A stretch of 64,000 bases of DNA from Tritrichomonas foetus (GCA_001839685.1 MLAK01000717.1:1-64000); one strand, 5' to 3'. Positions 1 through 9,273 are shown, counted from the first letter of the stretch. Notes: generated from the sequence alone by a model not told the origin. Made by a program: numbers and translations.

Positions 1-9
1 GTGGTAGGA

Positions 10-66
10 CAAAGGTTTATGGGGTGGTCCCACAAAAACCTTTGGGGGACCACTTTGTAAACCTTT
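10..66. repeat. Nested inverted repeat at the window edge
   Basis: Three short arms fold on one another. AAAGGTTTA (11-19) is complementary to TAAACCTTT (58-66). GTGGTCCC (24-31) is complementary to GGGACCAC (46-53). CAAAGGTTT (10-18) can alternatively pair with AAACCTTTG (36-44). The stretch is clearly more GC-rich than the AT-rich DNA after it. This could be the terminus of a mobile element that continues off the left edge, or a hairpin-forming intergenic repeat. No protein of such an element is visible here. Confidence 0.6.
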
Positions 67-383
67 CATATAGGAGGGATAACAATGTGAATGCTATCAT
101 TTTCACATCAAAAAAAACAAATTTATAAACTACTTTTATCGATCCCCACCCATAGTTTTCTCACTTTTACGATTTATTTTTACTGAACATCTATGATATT
201 CTCAATATCCAATTAGAAATACATTGAGGCAGCTGTAGCTATAACTTTTTCACAAAGATAACTGAAATAATTTGAATGCACTAGACGACGAAAGATTTTT
301 TTTCAATATTGTTGCACATTTATTCATTTAAAAAGTTGATATAAAATTAAAGAAAATGAATAAAATTTTATCTTGATTTCGTG
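67..383. other. Intergenic region before the phosphatase gene
   Basis: AT-rich DNA with no convincing ORF. It holds the AAAAAGTT motif at 330-337, listed separately. Nothing else recognisable. Confidence 0.6.
330..337 (+). promoter_or_regulatory. AAAAAGTT upstream motif
   Basis: The motif begins 54 nt before the ATG of the phosphatase gene. The same octamer, in either orientation, recurs upstream of most genes here, so it is a candidate promoter element. Its function is inferred from position only. Confidence 0.45.
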
Positions 384-1583
384 ATGATAAGTGTTTCACA
401 GCATGTTATTCAAGCTTTCAATAAATGCTTCGGTAAAGAACAAATGGGTGAATGTGAAAATGCATTGAACAACAAAAAGATCCAACTACCAAAAATCACA
501 GATACAATTATATTAACACTCTGTTCTTTAGCACAAAATCGATTTCAAAATCAGAGTATATGCATAGAAGTTCCAGAAGATATATTTGTTATCGGTGATT
601 TACACGGAAATATTTTTGATCTAATTCGATTATTATCGAAAATTGAATTTTTTACTTATAAAAAGCCAATTTTATTTTTAGGGGATTATGTTGATCGTGG
701 ATTATTTTCTGTTGAAGTTATTTCTTTCCTTTTTTCATTAACTGTTGAATATCCAGAATCCATTTTTCTTCTCCGAGGAAATCATGAATTCACTGATGTT
801 AACGAACGTTATGGATTCCAAAAAGAAATCAGATCACAATATAATAACGTTGGAATATGGTATCGAGTAAATCAAGTTTTCAATGAAATGCCGATTGCAG
901 CCATTATTGGGGATCATACATTTTGTGTTCATGGAGGAATCTCACCTAAAATTAGAAATATTTCTCAACTAAGCAGTGAAATGAGAAGACCAATTTCATC
1001 ATTTAAAGAATATCCTTATTTAGATGATTTGATGTGGTCTGACCCAACTGAAAAATGTGAACATTTTATTGAATCAGAAAGAGGAGGTGGAAGTTTATTT
1101 GGAAAAATGGCATTGGATGACTTTTTAAAGCGAAATCAAATGAAAAGAATAGTAAGGGCACATCAAAAATGTGATAATGGGTTTAAAAATGATTTTGATG
1201 GTTTATGCTTCACAATTTTTTCCACGTCAAATTATGAAAATGAGAATTTAGCAAGTTTTGCGAAAGTTACAAAGGAATCTCTAACTGAAACTATTTTACC
1301 TTGTATTGAAATAACAAAAATTCCACGCTCTGAAATAGATTTTATTCCAATCGAAATCAATGAAATGCCTCCTCGACATCCAACAAGTTCTCAAATCCCA
1401 AGTATTAAGCCACTCCTATCTCCACGAAATGTAAAACGAGCCAAATTTTCGGTAGCTTTACATTCAGACACACCAAATCCAGTGAATGAAACAATCCCGA
1501 AGCTAAGGTATGTCAAACCAGCCAGATTTAGATTATCACTCACCACACCGATCACAGATCTTGATGACTCACCTATCTTTTGA
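384..1583 (+). CDS. PPP-family Ser/Thr protein phosphatase (PP1/PP2A-like)
   Basis: A metal-dependent phosphatase that removes phosphate from Ser/Thr on proteins, probably in cytosol or nucleus. The metal- and phosphate-binding signatures appear in order: GDLHGN (about residue 71), GDYVDRG (about 100), RGNHE (about 131), HGGISP (about 183), WSDP (about 218), RAHQ (about 258) and FSTSNYE (about 279). The last corresponds to the FSAPNYC loop of PP1. The core fills residues 60-300. A basic, Pro/Ser-rich tail of about 100 residues follows and is not part of the family core, so it may carry docking or regulatory sites. The ORF extends to a GTG at 381; I use the ATG at 384. It is divergent enough that PP1 and PP2A cannot be told apart by eye. 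Confidence 0.93.
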   Translation: MISVSQHVIQAFNKCFGKEQMGECENALNNKKIQLPKITDTIILTLCSLAQNRFQNQSICIEVPEDIFVIGDLHGNIFDLIRLLSKIEFFTYKKPILFLGDYVDRGLFSVEVISFLFSLTVEYPESIFLLRGNHEFTDVNERYGFQKEIRSQYNNVGIWYRVNQVFNEMPIAAIIGDHTFCVHGGISPKIRNISQLSSEMRRPISSFKEYPYLDDLMWSDPTEKCEHFIESERGGGSLFGKMALDDFLKRNQMKRIVRAHQKCDNGFKNDFDGLCFTIFSTSNYENENLASFAKVTKESLTETILPCIEITKIPRSEIDFIPIEINEMPPRHPTSSQIPSIKPLLSPRNVKRAKFSVALHSDTPNPVNETIPKLRYVKPARFRLSLTTPITDLDDSPIF

Positions 1584-1626
1584 AACTATAGCTAACAAGA
1601 TGTTTTTTCCTCTATATGTTGTTTTT

Positions 1627-1632
1627 AATAAA
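1627..1632 (+). terminator. AATAAA, possible polyadenylation signal
   Basis: An AATAAA hexamer lies 44 nt after the phosphatase stop codon. Similar hexamers follow the genes ending at 2860, 6336, 17117, 20406 and 56773. Trichomonads are known to use UAAA-type signals close to the stop. Assignment is by position only. Confidence 0.4.
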
Positions 1633-1882
1633 CTATACGGTATAGACAAAATATTATTTAGATATCAATTTGGCTTTAAAATCATTTAATGTCACAGTAT
1701 GATTTTTTTTCATATTAGAAAATCATGAATAATTTATTTGATTCATTACCACAAAGAAAATCGTTCAAAGAATGATGACTTAGAACACTTTGACAAGAAG
1801 GAAGTTACGGTTATTTGACCTTAACCATTGAATATTTCACAATGTCTGTTTTGTTTACTAAACTCTTGAGGAAACCGAGTAA

Positions 1883-2860
1883 ATGGTTGATGTTAATGTT
1901 TTATTCCAAGGGAAGGATTACCCACAGCAAGGGCTTGCTCCAAATACTCCATTAGGCGAAATTATTAAAGCTTTTAAGTTACATAATTCATCTCCAAATT
2001 TGAAATTTACTTGTAACAAAAGAAAAGTGAATGTTAATCAAACAATTAGCCAAGTTTTACCTCCAAAACAAACTACTCTCATAATTCATGCAATTGAAGA
2101 TAAACCCAAATCGAAACCAGCGAAACAAGTCACAACTGTTAAAACAATTGTTCGAACAAAAATTACAGTCAATATAGACTTTTTTAGCTTATTTAGATTT
2201 CATCGGTTTGAAATAAAAACCGATAAAAATTTGTCACATTTAATTCTAATGTTTTGTAAAAAAGAAAATTCAAATCCAGATGAAATTTGCTTTTATAATG
2301 ACTCTTATGAAATCCTGGATCCAAATAAAACAATTGAAGCAAATAAAATCAAAAATAATGCAATTCTTCATGCTCGTCGTAAAGAAGGAAAACATAAAGA
2401 TCTCAATTTCTGGATAGAAGACCTTGAAAATCGAAGAATCCCAGTGGTTTTAAATTGGGGAGAACCATTTAAGAAACAATTTCAAAAGTTTTGTGAATCT
2501 GTAAATCTCGATTTTGAAAATACCCTTTTTTGCTTTAAAGACGAAATAATTGACCCTGATAGCACACCTAATGATATTGATCAATTAAAAGATTATGAAG
2601 TATTCAATATTATTGAAAAAAGGCCAATTTTTACTGTTTTAGTTGAAAATGTACCAAACAGTGCGACAGAAAACGATTTAATGGAATTCATTGGAAATGC
2701 TCCAAATAAAGTCGATGTTTTTGCAGATGAAGAAGGAAAAATTCCTGGTTATGCAACCTTATCATATTATCGACAGAGTGATGCTTATATGGCGATTATG
2801 AAATGCTTAGAAGAGGAATTCCAAGGAGCACAAATGTATGCATCACTTCAAATAATCTAA
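1883..2860 (+). CDS. Ubiquitin-like / SUMO-like multidomain protein with C-terminal RRM
   Basis: I recognise folds, not a named family. Residues 3-71 read as a ubiquitin-like domain. Residues 92-166 look like a second one. Residues 173-246 resemble a SUMO-like (Rad60/NIP45 SLD-type) domain, including the typical turn before 'DPDSTPNDIDQLKDYEVFNI'. Residues 249-325 fit an RNA-recognition motif: an RNP2-like strand TVLVENVP, an RNP1-like strand IPGYATLSYY, and helices in the right places. A Lys-rich linker (72-91) separates the first two domains. None of the ubiquitin-like units ends in a processable Gly-Gly tail, so they are built-in interaction modules, not conjugated tags. A role linking SUMO-type binding with RNA is an inference. 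An alternative is that the last domain is a fourth ubiquitin-like fold. Confidence 0.75.
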   Translation: MVDVNVLFQGKDYPQQGLAPNTPLGEIIKAFKLHNSSPNLKFTCNKRKVNVNQTISQVLPPKQTTLIIHAIEDKPKSKPAKQVTTVKTIVRTKITVNIDFFSLFRFHRFEIKTDKNLSHLILMFCKKENSNPDEICFYNDSYEILDPNKTIEANKIKNNAILHARRKEGKHKDLNFWIEDLENRRIPVVLNWGEPFKKQFQKFCESVNLDFENTLFCFKDEIIDPDSTPNDIDQLKDYEVFNIIEKRPIFTVLVENVPNSATENDLMEFIGNAPNKVDVFADEEGKIPGYATLSYYRQSDAYMAIMKCLEEEFQGAQMYASLQII

Positions 2861-3338
2861 TTTTCTTTATGTATAGAAATTTTGTTTTTATAATAAATAT
2901 TATTCGAATATTCCTTTTCTTTTACGCTCACAGAGTTTATTAATGAACACTCAAAGTAAGATTTGCTGTTTTTGAAAATGATTAATCATCATCAACCTAT
3001 TAAAAATGAATAAAGTATAGATTCGGATTTTCAAAACAATAGCAAACTCATAGACATATGTTTCGTTGAGTAAATATAAGCATTGCATAAAATAAGATTC
3101 ATGACTTAGATGCGATCAATTCTGTCTTTTTTCTGTCAAATTTTTCTTAAAGATCGAATCATGTATTCAAGTGGAATATTCACAATGTTTGTTTGATTAT
3201 TGACTCTAATTTCAATACTTTTTTCTATGTTCTCCTATCAATTATTGACTTCAATTCTAAAAATATTTTCAATAAAACTACTGTCGATAACTATAGAAAA
3301 AGTTATGAAAGGAATCTTATTGAGAATACTAATTTTTC
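2861..3338. other. Intergenic region between the UBL/RRM gene and the Rab gene
   Basis: AT-rich. AATAAA occurs at 2892-2897, 32 nt past the upstream stop, and AAAAAGTT occurs at 3297-3304 before the Rab gene. An open frame from 3200 into the Rab gene reads in another frame and has no coding features. Confidence 0.5.
3297..3304 (+). promoter_or_regulatory. AAAAAGTT upstream motif
   Basis: Begins 42 nt before the Rab ATG at 3339, in the sense orientation. A TTTTTCA stretch overlaps the start codon and could hold the initiator. Confidence 0.45.
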
Positions 3339-3953
3339 ATGAGAGCAGTCTCATCTTCATACCAGAAAATTCGAAGCGAAAAAATCGTCCTTATTGGCGC
3401 TGCTTCTAGTGGCAAGACTTCACTTGTCAATCGCTTTATCAATGATAAATTCAATGCCACATCTGAAGCCACAATTGGCGCAGCATTCATGAACAAAACA
3501 ATTAAAGTCGATGGAACAGATATTAAACTCGAAATTTGGGACACAGGTGGCTCAGAAAAGTACAGATCACTTGCCCCAATGTATTATCGCGATGCTCGAG
3601 CTGCTGTCGTTGTTTTCGATGTAACAAGCACGGCATCTTTCACAGAGGCACTCGAGTGGATCACCGAATTTCGTGAGAAGTCACAGACAGGCTCAATTGT
3701 AGTTGCTGCCGCAAATAAATGCGATTTGGAAAGCGAAAGAAAGGTCACATTTGAAGAGGCTCAAGATTTTGCCTTTTCAAACCAACTTGAATTGATCAAA
3801 GAAACATCTGCTTTAAGTGGCTACAATGTTACAGATTTGTTCCAGGAACTCGGAAAGCAGCTCCTTCTTCTTGCTCCACAGAGCAATGGCGATGATATTG
3901 AAATCGCAGACATTGCACAACCACCACAAGAAGCAAAGAAAGAATGCTGCTAA
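3339..3953 (+). CDS. Rab5-like small GTPase with altered catalytic loop
   Basis: A small GTPase of the Rab family, expected to recruit effectors to early endosomes in its GTP form. Motifs: P-loop GAASSGKT (20-27), switch I Thr in ATIGAAF (44-50), NKCD (126-129), ETSAL (155-159, in place of ETSAK) and a C-terminal pair of cysteines (203-204) for double prenylation. IGAAF and SLAPMYYR are typical of the Rab5/21/22 group. The striking change is in switch II, where the usual WDTAGQE reads WDTGGSE (67-73). The glutamine that positions the hydrolytic water is replaced by Ser72, and the Ala before the Gly by Gly70. Slow intrinsic hydrolysis is predicted. Length (204 aa) is normal for a Rab. Confidence 0.93.
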   Translation: MRAVSSSYQKIRSEKIVLIGAASSGKTSLVNRFINDKFNATSEATIGAAFMNKTIKVDGTDIKLEIWDTGGSEKYRSLAPMYYRDARAAVVVFDVTSTASFTEALEWITEFREKSQTGSIVVAAANKCDLESERKVTFEEAQDFAFSNQLELIKETSALSGYNVTDLFQELGKQLLLLAPQSNGDDIEIADIAQPPQEAKKECC

Positions 3954-4426
3954 GGAAAATTGAAAAATTAATATTTAAATATTTTTTCATCTTCAGGGAA
4001 AATCTTTGTTTTTACTTTTTCTTTGTAAAATCACATTAGATTCAATTTGACATGATTTCAAAACGCTCAAATTAATCAAGACAAATTCAGAGATGAGAAT
4101 CATTTCAAAAAAATTGACGGTTCATTTTTGAAGATGAAAAAGTTATTATTCAGTTTATTAAATGCTTATATTTAGGTTGTATATGTATGAATATGTCATG
4201 CTTCACTCAAATATTGATATAGGACCAAATTAGAGGTTGTTCATTATTTTGGTCTATGAAATTTCTAGAAAAAATGCTATATTTTACATTAATCACATGT
4301 GTGCTACCCGTTGATCGGATTAGGTCATGTGAAAGAAAAAGTGATATCACAAAGCTGAGTGAATTGGGACAGTTGTCTCGATTTATTTGATCAATCAAGG
4401 TCAATTATGATTCCTCACATTTATTG

Positions 4427-4434
4427 AAAAAGTT
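4427..4434 (+). promoter_or_regulatory. AAAAAGTT upstream motif of uncertain target
   Basis: Begins 66 nt before the ATG of the small ORF at 4493 and about 310 nt before the ATG at 4744. A TCATTTCTA initiator-like string follows shortly after. The spacing suits the small ORF or an untranslated transcript better than the gene at 4744. Confidence 0.3.
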
Positions 4435-4492
4435 TATAAATTGAATACTTTCTCATTTCTATTGTTTATTGAGATGAAATAATACCATATAT

Positions 4493-4675
4493 ATGAAATC
4501 TCACAAATCTTTTGTGATTTCTACAAAACCTTTCAAATGTTACTTTTTTCCTCAAGAAGATAAGAACTTTTTCTGTGGAGAGATCATCAGAAATATTAGT
4601 GATTACTATTCAATATTAATTGTAATATTTCTGAAATATTTTGGTGATTTCCAATCCTCAATTTCTTTACAATAA
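4493..4675 (+). CDS. Possible small ORF, 60 aa, doubtful
   Basis: An ATG ORF of 60 codons, rich in Phe, Ile and Lys, with no recognisable domain. Its only support is an AAAAAGTT motif about 60 nt upstream and an initiator-like TCATTTCTA, the arrangement seen at real genes in this window. Composition is close to intergenic DNA. It could be a noncoding transcript or chance. Confidence 0.2.
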   Translation: MKSHKSFVISTKPFKCYFFPQEDKNFFCGEIIRNISDYYSILIVIFLKYFGDFQSSISLQ

Positions 4676-4743
4676 CATCTTTTTCAAAAGATCTGTATTC
4701 AATTCGATCATCATAAACTCCAATTTTTTTTCGCGAGCTTTCG

Positions 4744-6336
4744 ATGTTTAATAATTATCGTCTTCCAACAAAATTAGGTCTCAGCCCGTCTTCGAAATAT
4801 TGGCAACAACACCCAGGCTACCATCGATCTCTTACGAATATTGATGGAAAGTCATATATTTGCGATTTTATCCCTCTACAATTCCAAGATGTCAGTCGTT
4901 TTAACCAGTCATTAAACGATGCTCTTGCAGTTATGTCATCTAAGCCCAAATTCAACGTTCCTATTGTTCCAATTTCATTCTGGACTATTATTTCAACAGG
5001 TGACCCAACTCCAGCCCACCTTATTCTTTTCACAGAAAATAGCGATGGCAAACTCTCACTTGATGAAGTTGAAAAGCCACCCAATAAGAACCAACAAATT
5101 GCCATACCTTCACCGGTTGAAAAGACAACAATGATGTTCTGTATTAATCGTGTGTTTGATTACGCCGGAAAATTCGATTCACTTACCAGCGGCTACCTTC
5201 GTTTAACATTCCGCTGTATCTTCTTAAATAACAATCGCGATATCTCATTCGGATACTACGGACTTCATTTACTGAAGGAATTCATCGCCCCTGAGTGCTT
5301 CTCCAGGTTCTTTAATGACGAAAGCCTTCATGGTATTGATTCAAAAATCCCACACCAGGTTCGCAGCTATGGCTCCCTTCATTGGCGTGTTGAATGTCTC
5401 GGCGATCACCAAATACCATTCAAGCAGAGCGTTTTTGCTCTTTGTGCAAAGAAGAATGCTTCATATTTTAATGGTTCCTCACAGGCACCAAATGCGCCAT
5501 TTCTCTTCATTCACAATCACTTCGACCCAAAGGCACGATATGGACTCTACTACAAAGGTGTAAAGGCCAAAGAATTCATCCCACTTGCAATCGAAATTAA
5601 TAAGCGTTACAATTCACCCTGTCGTGATGACGACTTATCATCATTATATAAAGTTGCACCGAATCCAAACTTCGCCAGCCAGAACAACCTATTTTCGAAA
5701 TTCATGCAATCATTGGTTATCCCTTATCCTGATGATCCATTCCGTGACCTTGTTCGTGAGCAACTTCAGCAACACTTGTCGTTCATTACCACCGCTTACA
5801 CACTTGACTATACATTCTCTACCCATACTGCAAAACGTGGTCCAAGGCTTCACGAAAACAATGCTTTCGCAAATAGTGAAGGCTTAAGCACAATCAATCA
5901 ATCATTCGTTGACGAGCTCAAAAAGGCTTCATTACTTGGTTCACTTGATGCATTATATTACCTGAGTCACTTCACTCTTCTTCAATCTGAGGGAGAAGTT
6001 CCTGACGAACTCGTTGAATACATGAAAGCCGCAAGCGACTACGGAAACGCTTATGCATCCTTCGAATATGGTCTTTACCTTGCAACAAAGGCCGTGTTGG
6101 AGCGACTTAATCCAAACAGTGGTGCACAGCTTGAAATCATCAAGGATGCTGTTCAATACCTCGAAAAAGCTGCCAAAAAGAAACCATTCGCTGTAGTCTT
6201 CATTGCCTTCTTCGCTTACATTTGCAAGGATAAGATCTACGCTGCAAAGTGTCTTGCAAGGGTCGAGAAGACCATACCATCTGTTCAAAACACTTTGGCT
6301 TACTTACAAGTACCAGATGAAGAACAAACTGCATAA
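4744..6336 (+). CDS. Unrecognised 530-aa protein with helical repeat-like C-terminus
   Basis: I do not recognise this family. The first about 370 residues look globular and mixed alpha/beta, rich in aromatic residues, with no signal peptide or membrane segment. From about residue 385 to 515 the chain is helical, with small-residue patterns like Sel1/TPR repeats, for example KKASLLGSLDALYYLSHF, AASDYGNAYASFEYGLYL and AVQYLEKAAKKKPF. Such repeats usually scaffold protein complexes. Its third positions hold more G and C than the neighbouring genes, which may mean strong expression or strong constraint. The ATG at 4744 is the first in frame. No AAAAAGTT motif lies within 200 nt upstream. Confidence 0.85.
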   Translation: MFNNYRLPTKLGLSPSSKYWQQHPGYHRSLTNIDGKSYICDFIPLQFQDVSRFNQSLNDALAVMSSKPKFNVPIVPISFWTIISTGDPTPAHLILFTENSDGKLSLDEVEKPPNKNQQIAIPSPVEKTTMMFCINRVFDYAGKFDSLTSGYLRLTFRCIFLNNNRDISFGYYGLHLLKEFIAPECFSRFFNDESLHGIDSKIPHQVRSYGSLHWRVECLGDHQIPFKQSVFALCAKKNASYFNGSSQAPNAPFLFIHNHFDPKARYGLYYKGVKAKEFIPLAIEINKRYNSPCRDDDLSSLYKVAPNPNFASQNNLFSKFMQSLVIPYPDDPFRDLVREQLQQHLSFITTAYTLDYTFSTHTAKRGPRLHENNAFANSEGLSTINQSFVDELKKASLLGSLDALYYLSHFTLLQSEGEVPDELVEYMKAASDYGNAYASFEYGLYLATKAVLERLNPNSGAQLEIIKDAVQYLEKAAKKKPFAVVFIAFFAYICKDKIYAAKCLARVEKTIPSVQNTLAYLQVPDEEQTA

Positions 6337-6366
6337 GCTGATGGAAAAAACAAATTAATTCATAAT

Positions 6367-6372
6367 AATAAA
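6367..6372 (+). terminator. AATAAA, possible polyadenylation signal
   Basis: Lies 31 nt after the stop codon at 6336. Judged by position only. Confidence 0.35.
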
Positions 6373-6563
6373 CTTGAAATTACGTAACTTGTCATCTTTA
6401 ATATTAACAATAGCTGTATTTTTCCCGACTTTTCTCTCTTTGGTTTTATTTGAGCCTTTCAGGAGTGATTTGAGAATTGATGCTTTTTGTCAGAAACGAC
6501 GATGATCAACTTTTTCAATGAGATGATTATTATATTTCTGAATAAATGGCCAAGTAAGCAATT

Positions 6564-6626
6564 AAAAAGTTTTTAATTTCTTGTAGGAATCAAACAAATA
6601 GATTGTTATTGAAAGAATCATTACTT
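6564..6626 (+). promoter_or_regulatory. AAAAAGTT motif plus TCATTACTT initiator
   Basis: AAAAAGTT at 6564-6571 is followed by TCATTACTT at 6618-6626. The latter matches the T. vaginalis initiator pattern TCA-Y-T-W-Y-T. With transcription from its A (6620), the 5' leader would be 8 nt to the ATG at 6628. This also argues that the TTG at 6625 is not the start. Confidence 0.55.
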
Positions 6627-6627
6627 G

Positions 6628-8166
6628 ATGAGTAGCAGTGATTCATTTTCATCTTCAAGTGAGGATTCTGATTCCGATGAATATCAACGCGAAATCAAAA
6701 AACTCAGAACATCAGTCGAAAATATTTACAGTCTCAATTCTAATCCATCAAGCGACAAACTAGAAAAAGTCGTTGAAGTGGAAAAAGTGCCAGATTCCCA
6801 AATTGACGATTTGCCTGATTTTAAACCAAAAAATATGGGAACCGGTTTTTCCTCCTCTTCACAATCTGATTCTTCATCTTCATCTTCATACTCAGAAGGA
6901 TATGTTTCTGATAATGCCGATGACTTAGAAAAAGAAATTATTCATTTTGAAAATAATGAAAGTAGCTGTGATTTTGACAAAAGTGATTTAATTACTTCTT
7001 ATAAAGCAAAAATTCAAACCATTCTTGATTCAAAATCACAACTCGAAGAAGAAAATTATCAATTACGACAACAAAATCTCGAACTAATGAATAAACTTAA
7101 AAACATTGAAGCAGCTTTTATTTCTATTCAAGAAGAGGTTTCTCTTTTAAGGAATGAAAACCATAATCTCTCAAAACAACTCAATACACATCAACAAAAC
7201 CATAAATATGATTCCAAACACAAATCTAGACACAAGTCTAAACACAAATCCAAGCACAAGTCCAAAAACCAATCTAAAAACCAATCCAAACCTCAACAAT
7301 TACTTGAACAATTTGATAATCTAAAAGAAAGAAAAATTCGATTACTTGGTCGTGGAGCTTCCTCGAAAGTTGTTGAAATTGAAGATTTAGAAACGAAGAA
7401 AAAATACGCCAAAAAAATATTATTTAAAGAATTTTTAAATTTCACAGGAATGAAACATTTTGTTGCTGAATTTGAACTTTTGCATTATGTTAATCATCCA
7501 TGTACAACCAAAGTTTATGGTTTCACACTTGGAAACCAAAATCAACAACCTGCCATTTATCTGGAAGTTTTAAACACATCTTTATCTAGTTCCATAAATT
7601 CTCCCCTCTTTACAAACACTTTAAAGGCACGCACAATTCTTGAAATTTGTTGTGCAATGGATTACATCCATGAGTGCGGAATTATTCATCGTGATTTAAA
7701 AGCTGACAACATTTTATTCAATGAAACATTAAATTCAAAAATTTGTGATTTTGGAATCGCTCAACTACAAAATTCTCAAACATTGACTAAAAATGTTGGA
7801 ACTTTGTATTACATGTCGCCTGAAATGATATCTGAAAAGGACTATGATCAAAGTACGGATGTTTATTCTTTTGGCATTTTAACTTATTTTATTTTGATTG
7901 GCGATGTTCCAAAATTATCAGTGACTGATAAAATTAATGGAGTTCTTCCTGATATTCCAGACAATGTTTCAAAGCTTGGAAAAAATATAATAGAAATGTG
8001 TTGTCATTTGAATCCAAAAGAACGGCCGTCTTTTGATGAAATTATAAAAATAATCGTTCAAGATGATTTTAAATTGTTTGAAAATATAGAAATAGATTTT
8101 ATAAAAAAGAGATATGACAAACTTATGAACTTTAAAATGAATACTCCTGCAAAACGTATTATTTGA
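6628..8166 (+). CDS. Protein kinase with Ser-rich N-terminus, coiled coil and basic repeat
   Basis: A Ser/Thr-type protein kinase that looks catalytically complete. Residues 1-95 are acidic and Ser-rich. Residues about 125-190 form a coiled coil. A basic stretch with repeated HKSK units follows (about 196-222) and could bind nucleic acid or act as a nuclear signal. The kinase domain runs from about 235 to 490, with glycine loop GRGASSKV, the lysine in YAKKIL, HRDLKADN (catalytic D356), DFG (374-376) and GTLYYMSPEM. The group cannot be fixed by eye; it is somewhere near TKL/STE. The open frame can be read from a TTG at 6625; I use the ATG at 6628, which sits 8 nt after an initiator-like sequence. 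Confidence 0.9.
   Translation: MSSSDSFSSSSEDSDSDEYQREIKKLRTSVENIYSLNSNPSSDKLEKVVEVEKVPDSQIDDLPDFKPKNMGTGFSSSSQSDSSSSSSYSEGYVSDNADDLEKEIIHFENNESSCDFDKSDLITSYKAKIQTILDSKSQLEEENYQLRQQNLELMNKLKNIEAAFISIQEEVSLLRNENHNLSKQLNTHQQNHKYDSKHKSRHKSKHKSKHKSKNQSKNQSKPQQLLEQFDNLKERKIRLLGRGASSKVVEIEDLETKKKYAKKILFKEFLNFTGMKHFVAEFELLHYVNHPCTTKVYGFTLGNQNQQPAIYLEVLNTSLSSSINSPLFTNTLKARTILEICCAMDYIHECGIIHRDLKADNILFNETLNSKICDFGIAQLQNSQTLTKNVGTLYYMSPEMISEKDYDQSTDVYSFGILTYFILIGDVPKLSVTDKINGVLPDIPDNVSKLGKNIIEMCCHLNPKERPSFDEIIKIIVQDDFKLFENIEIDFIKKRYDKLMNFKMNTPAKRII
7213..7290 (+). repeat. In-gene tandem repeat encoding HKSK/NQSK units
   Basis: About six diverged 12-nt units of the form AAACACAAATCC encode a His-Lys-Ser-Lys series that shades into Asn-Gln-Ser-Lys. 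It lies between the coiled coil and the kinase domain. Unit number could vary between strains. Confidence 0.7.
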
Positions 8167-8213
8167 TAATAGTGCAGAATATTGATAAACAATTATTTAT
8201 AGATGATATTTTA

Positions 8214-8215
<2 letters not shown>

Positions 8216-8249
<34 letters not shown>
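8216..8249 (+). repeat. Poly-T run, 34 nt
   Basis: An uninterrupted T run beginning 50 nt after the kinase stop codon. A similar 40-nt T run follows the gene ending at 52325. It would be a U tract in the sense transcript. Confidence 0.9.
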
Positions 8250-8250
<1 letters not shown>

Positions 8251-8476
8251 TTCCTTATTGGTAATAACAAATCAAAGTAGAGAATGACAGTGAAAAGTAG
8301 CTTTCATCTCTGCTGGTTATATCATTATCAACATATAAGTGAAGTGAATACGTCTCCGGTTCGCTTGTCCAAGTTCAAATCAAATGTAACCATTTAAATT
8401 TATTTCACTTTTGACCTTTATTTGACCTTCTCGTTAAGTTTTACGGATCTTATCTGACAGAACACTTCACTCAGCC

Positions 8477-8510
8477 TAATTTCACCTTAGTTACCAAAAA
8501 GGTGAAATTA
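8477..8510. repeat. Perfect 12-bp inverted repeat (hairpin)
   Basis: TAATTTCACCTT (8477-8488) and AAGGTGAAATTA (8499-8510) are exact complements around a 10-nt spacer. ATCTGACAG occurs on both sides at 8452-8460 and 8524-8532. It may be a structured RNA, a protein-binding dyad or a tiny mobile-element remnant. Confidence 0.75.
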
Positions 8511-9273
8511 TGATGCAACTCAGATCTGACAGTAATGGAGTAAGTTAATTGTTTATAATAACGGCAAAATCATAATTACTGGTTTCAAATTCGAACAAGT
8601 ATTACCTCTTCACTGTAGAAAACTTTACGTTAAATAATCACAGAAAAGTCAATTTTTGTGATAAAAATATCTTTCATTGAAAATGATCAATTTTGATAAA
8701 TACATGAACAGATGCCAAAAGATATATACTCTAATTCTATGAGGAAAAATCGTTGAAAATTTAGATTCTAGATTTCAGGGAAAACTTCTTTTTTCACTTG
8801 TATTCTGAATATGTGAAAAGTCAAAATCAATTCAATATTGAAAGGAATTTTATTTCAATATTTATCATTATTATCTTCTCATATTAAAGATAATCTTTGA
8901 TTAAAAATATTTTTTATGTTAACATCTATGATTTTTTTAGATTTACATCAGCGGGAATCCTTAAAAACGCTTTTTTAGTCGAATAAATTCAAATTTCTCT
9001 GATACGATAATTCTACTGTAACTAAAAGAAAAAATGGAAATATTTTCAATTGATCATGAAAAATATAAATATATATTGGTCATCATATATGCTATAGTAT
9101 TTTCCAGATAATTCATTCTTAATAATATAAATTATATAAATATATAAGATGATATAATTATAACAGTTATGTTGATGGTCAATTGTTTTGAAATTTCACA
9201 ATTATATTCGATATAGCACAATTCTTTCTGTGTGTTTCAGAAAACATTTGAAAATTGCCAAAATTGCATATAC

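Larger units (their letters stand above)
3954..4743. other. Intergenic region, 790 bp
   Basis: AT-rich. AAAAAGTT occurs at 4137-4144 and 4427-4434. A 60-codon ORF at 4493-4675 is listed separately as doubtful. No RNA gene recognised. Confidence 0.5.

Noticed and set aside
3200..3409. 69-codon ORF overlapping the start of the Rab gene
   Set aside because: Different frame from the Rab gene, hydrophobic from AT-rich DNA, and no promoter of its own.
8372..8392. TTCAAAT string resembling a tRNA T-loop
   Set aside because: The flanking bases do not form a T stem, and no D-arm or anticodon arm could be placed. No tRNA or rRNA gene was recognised in the window.
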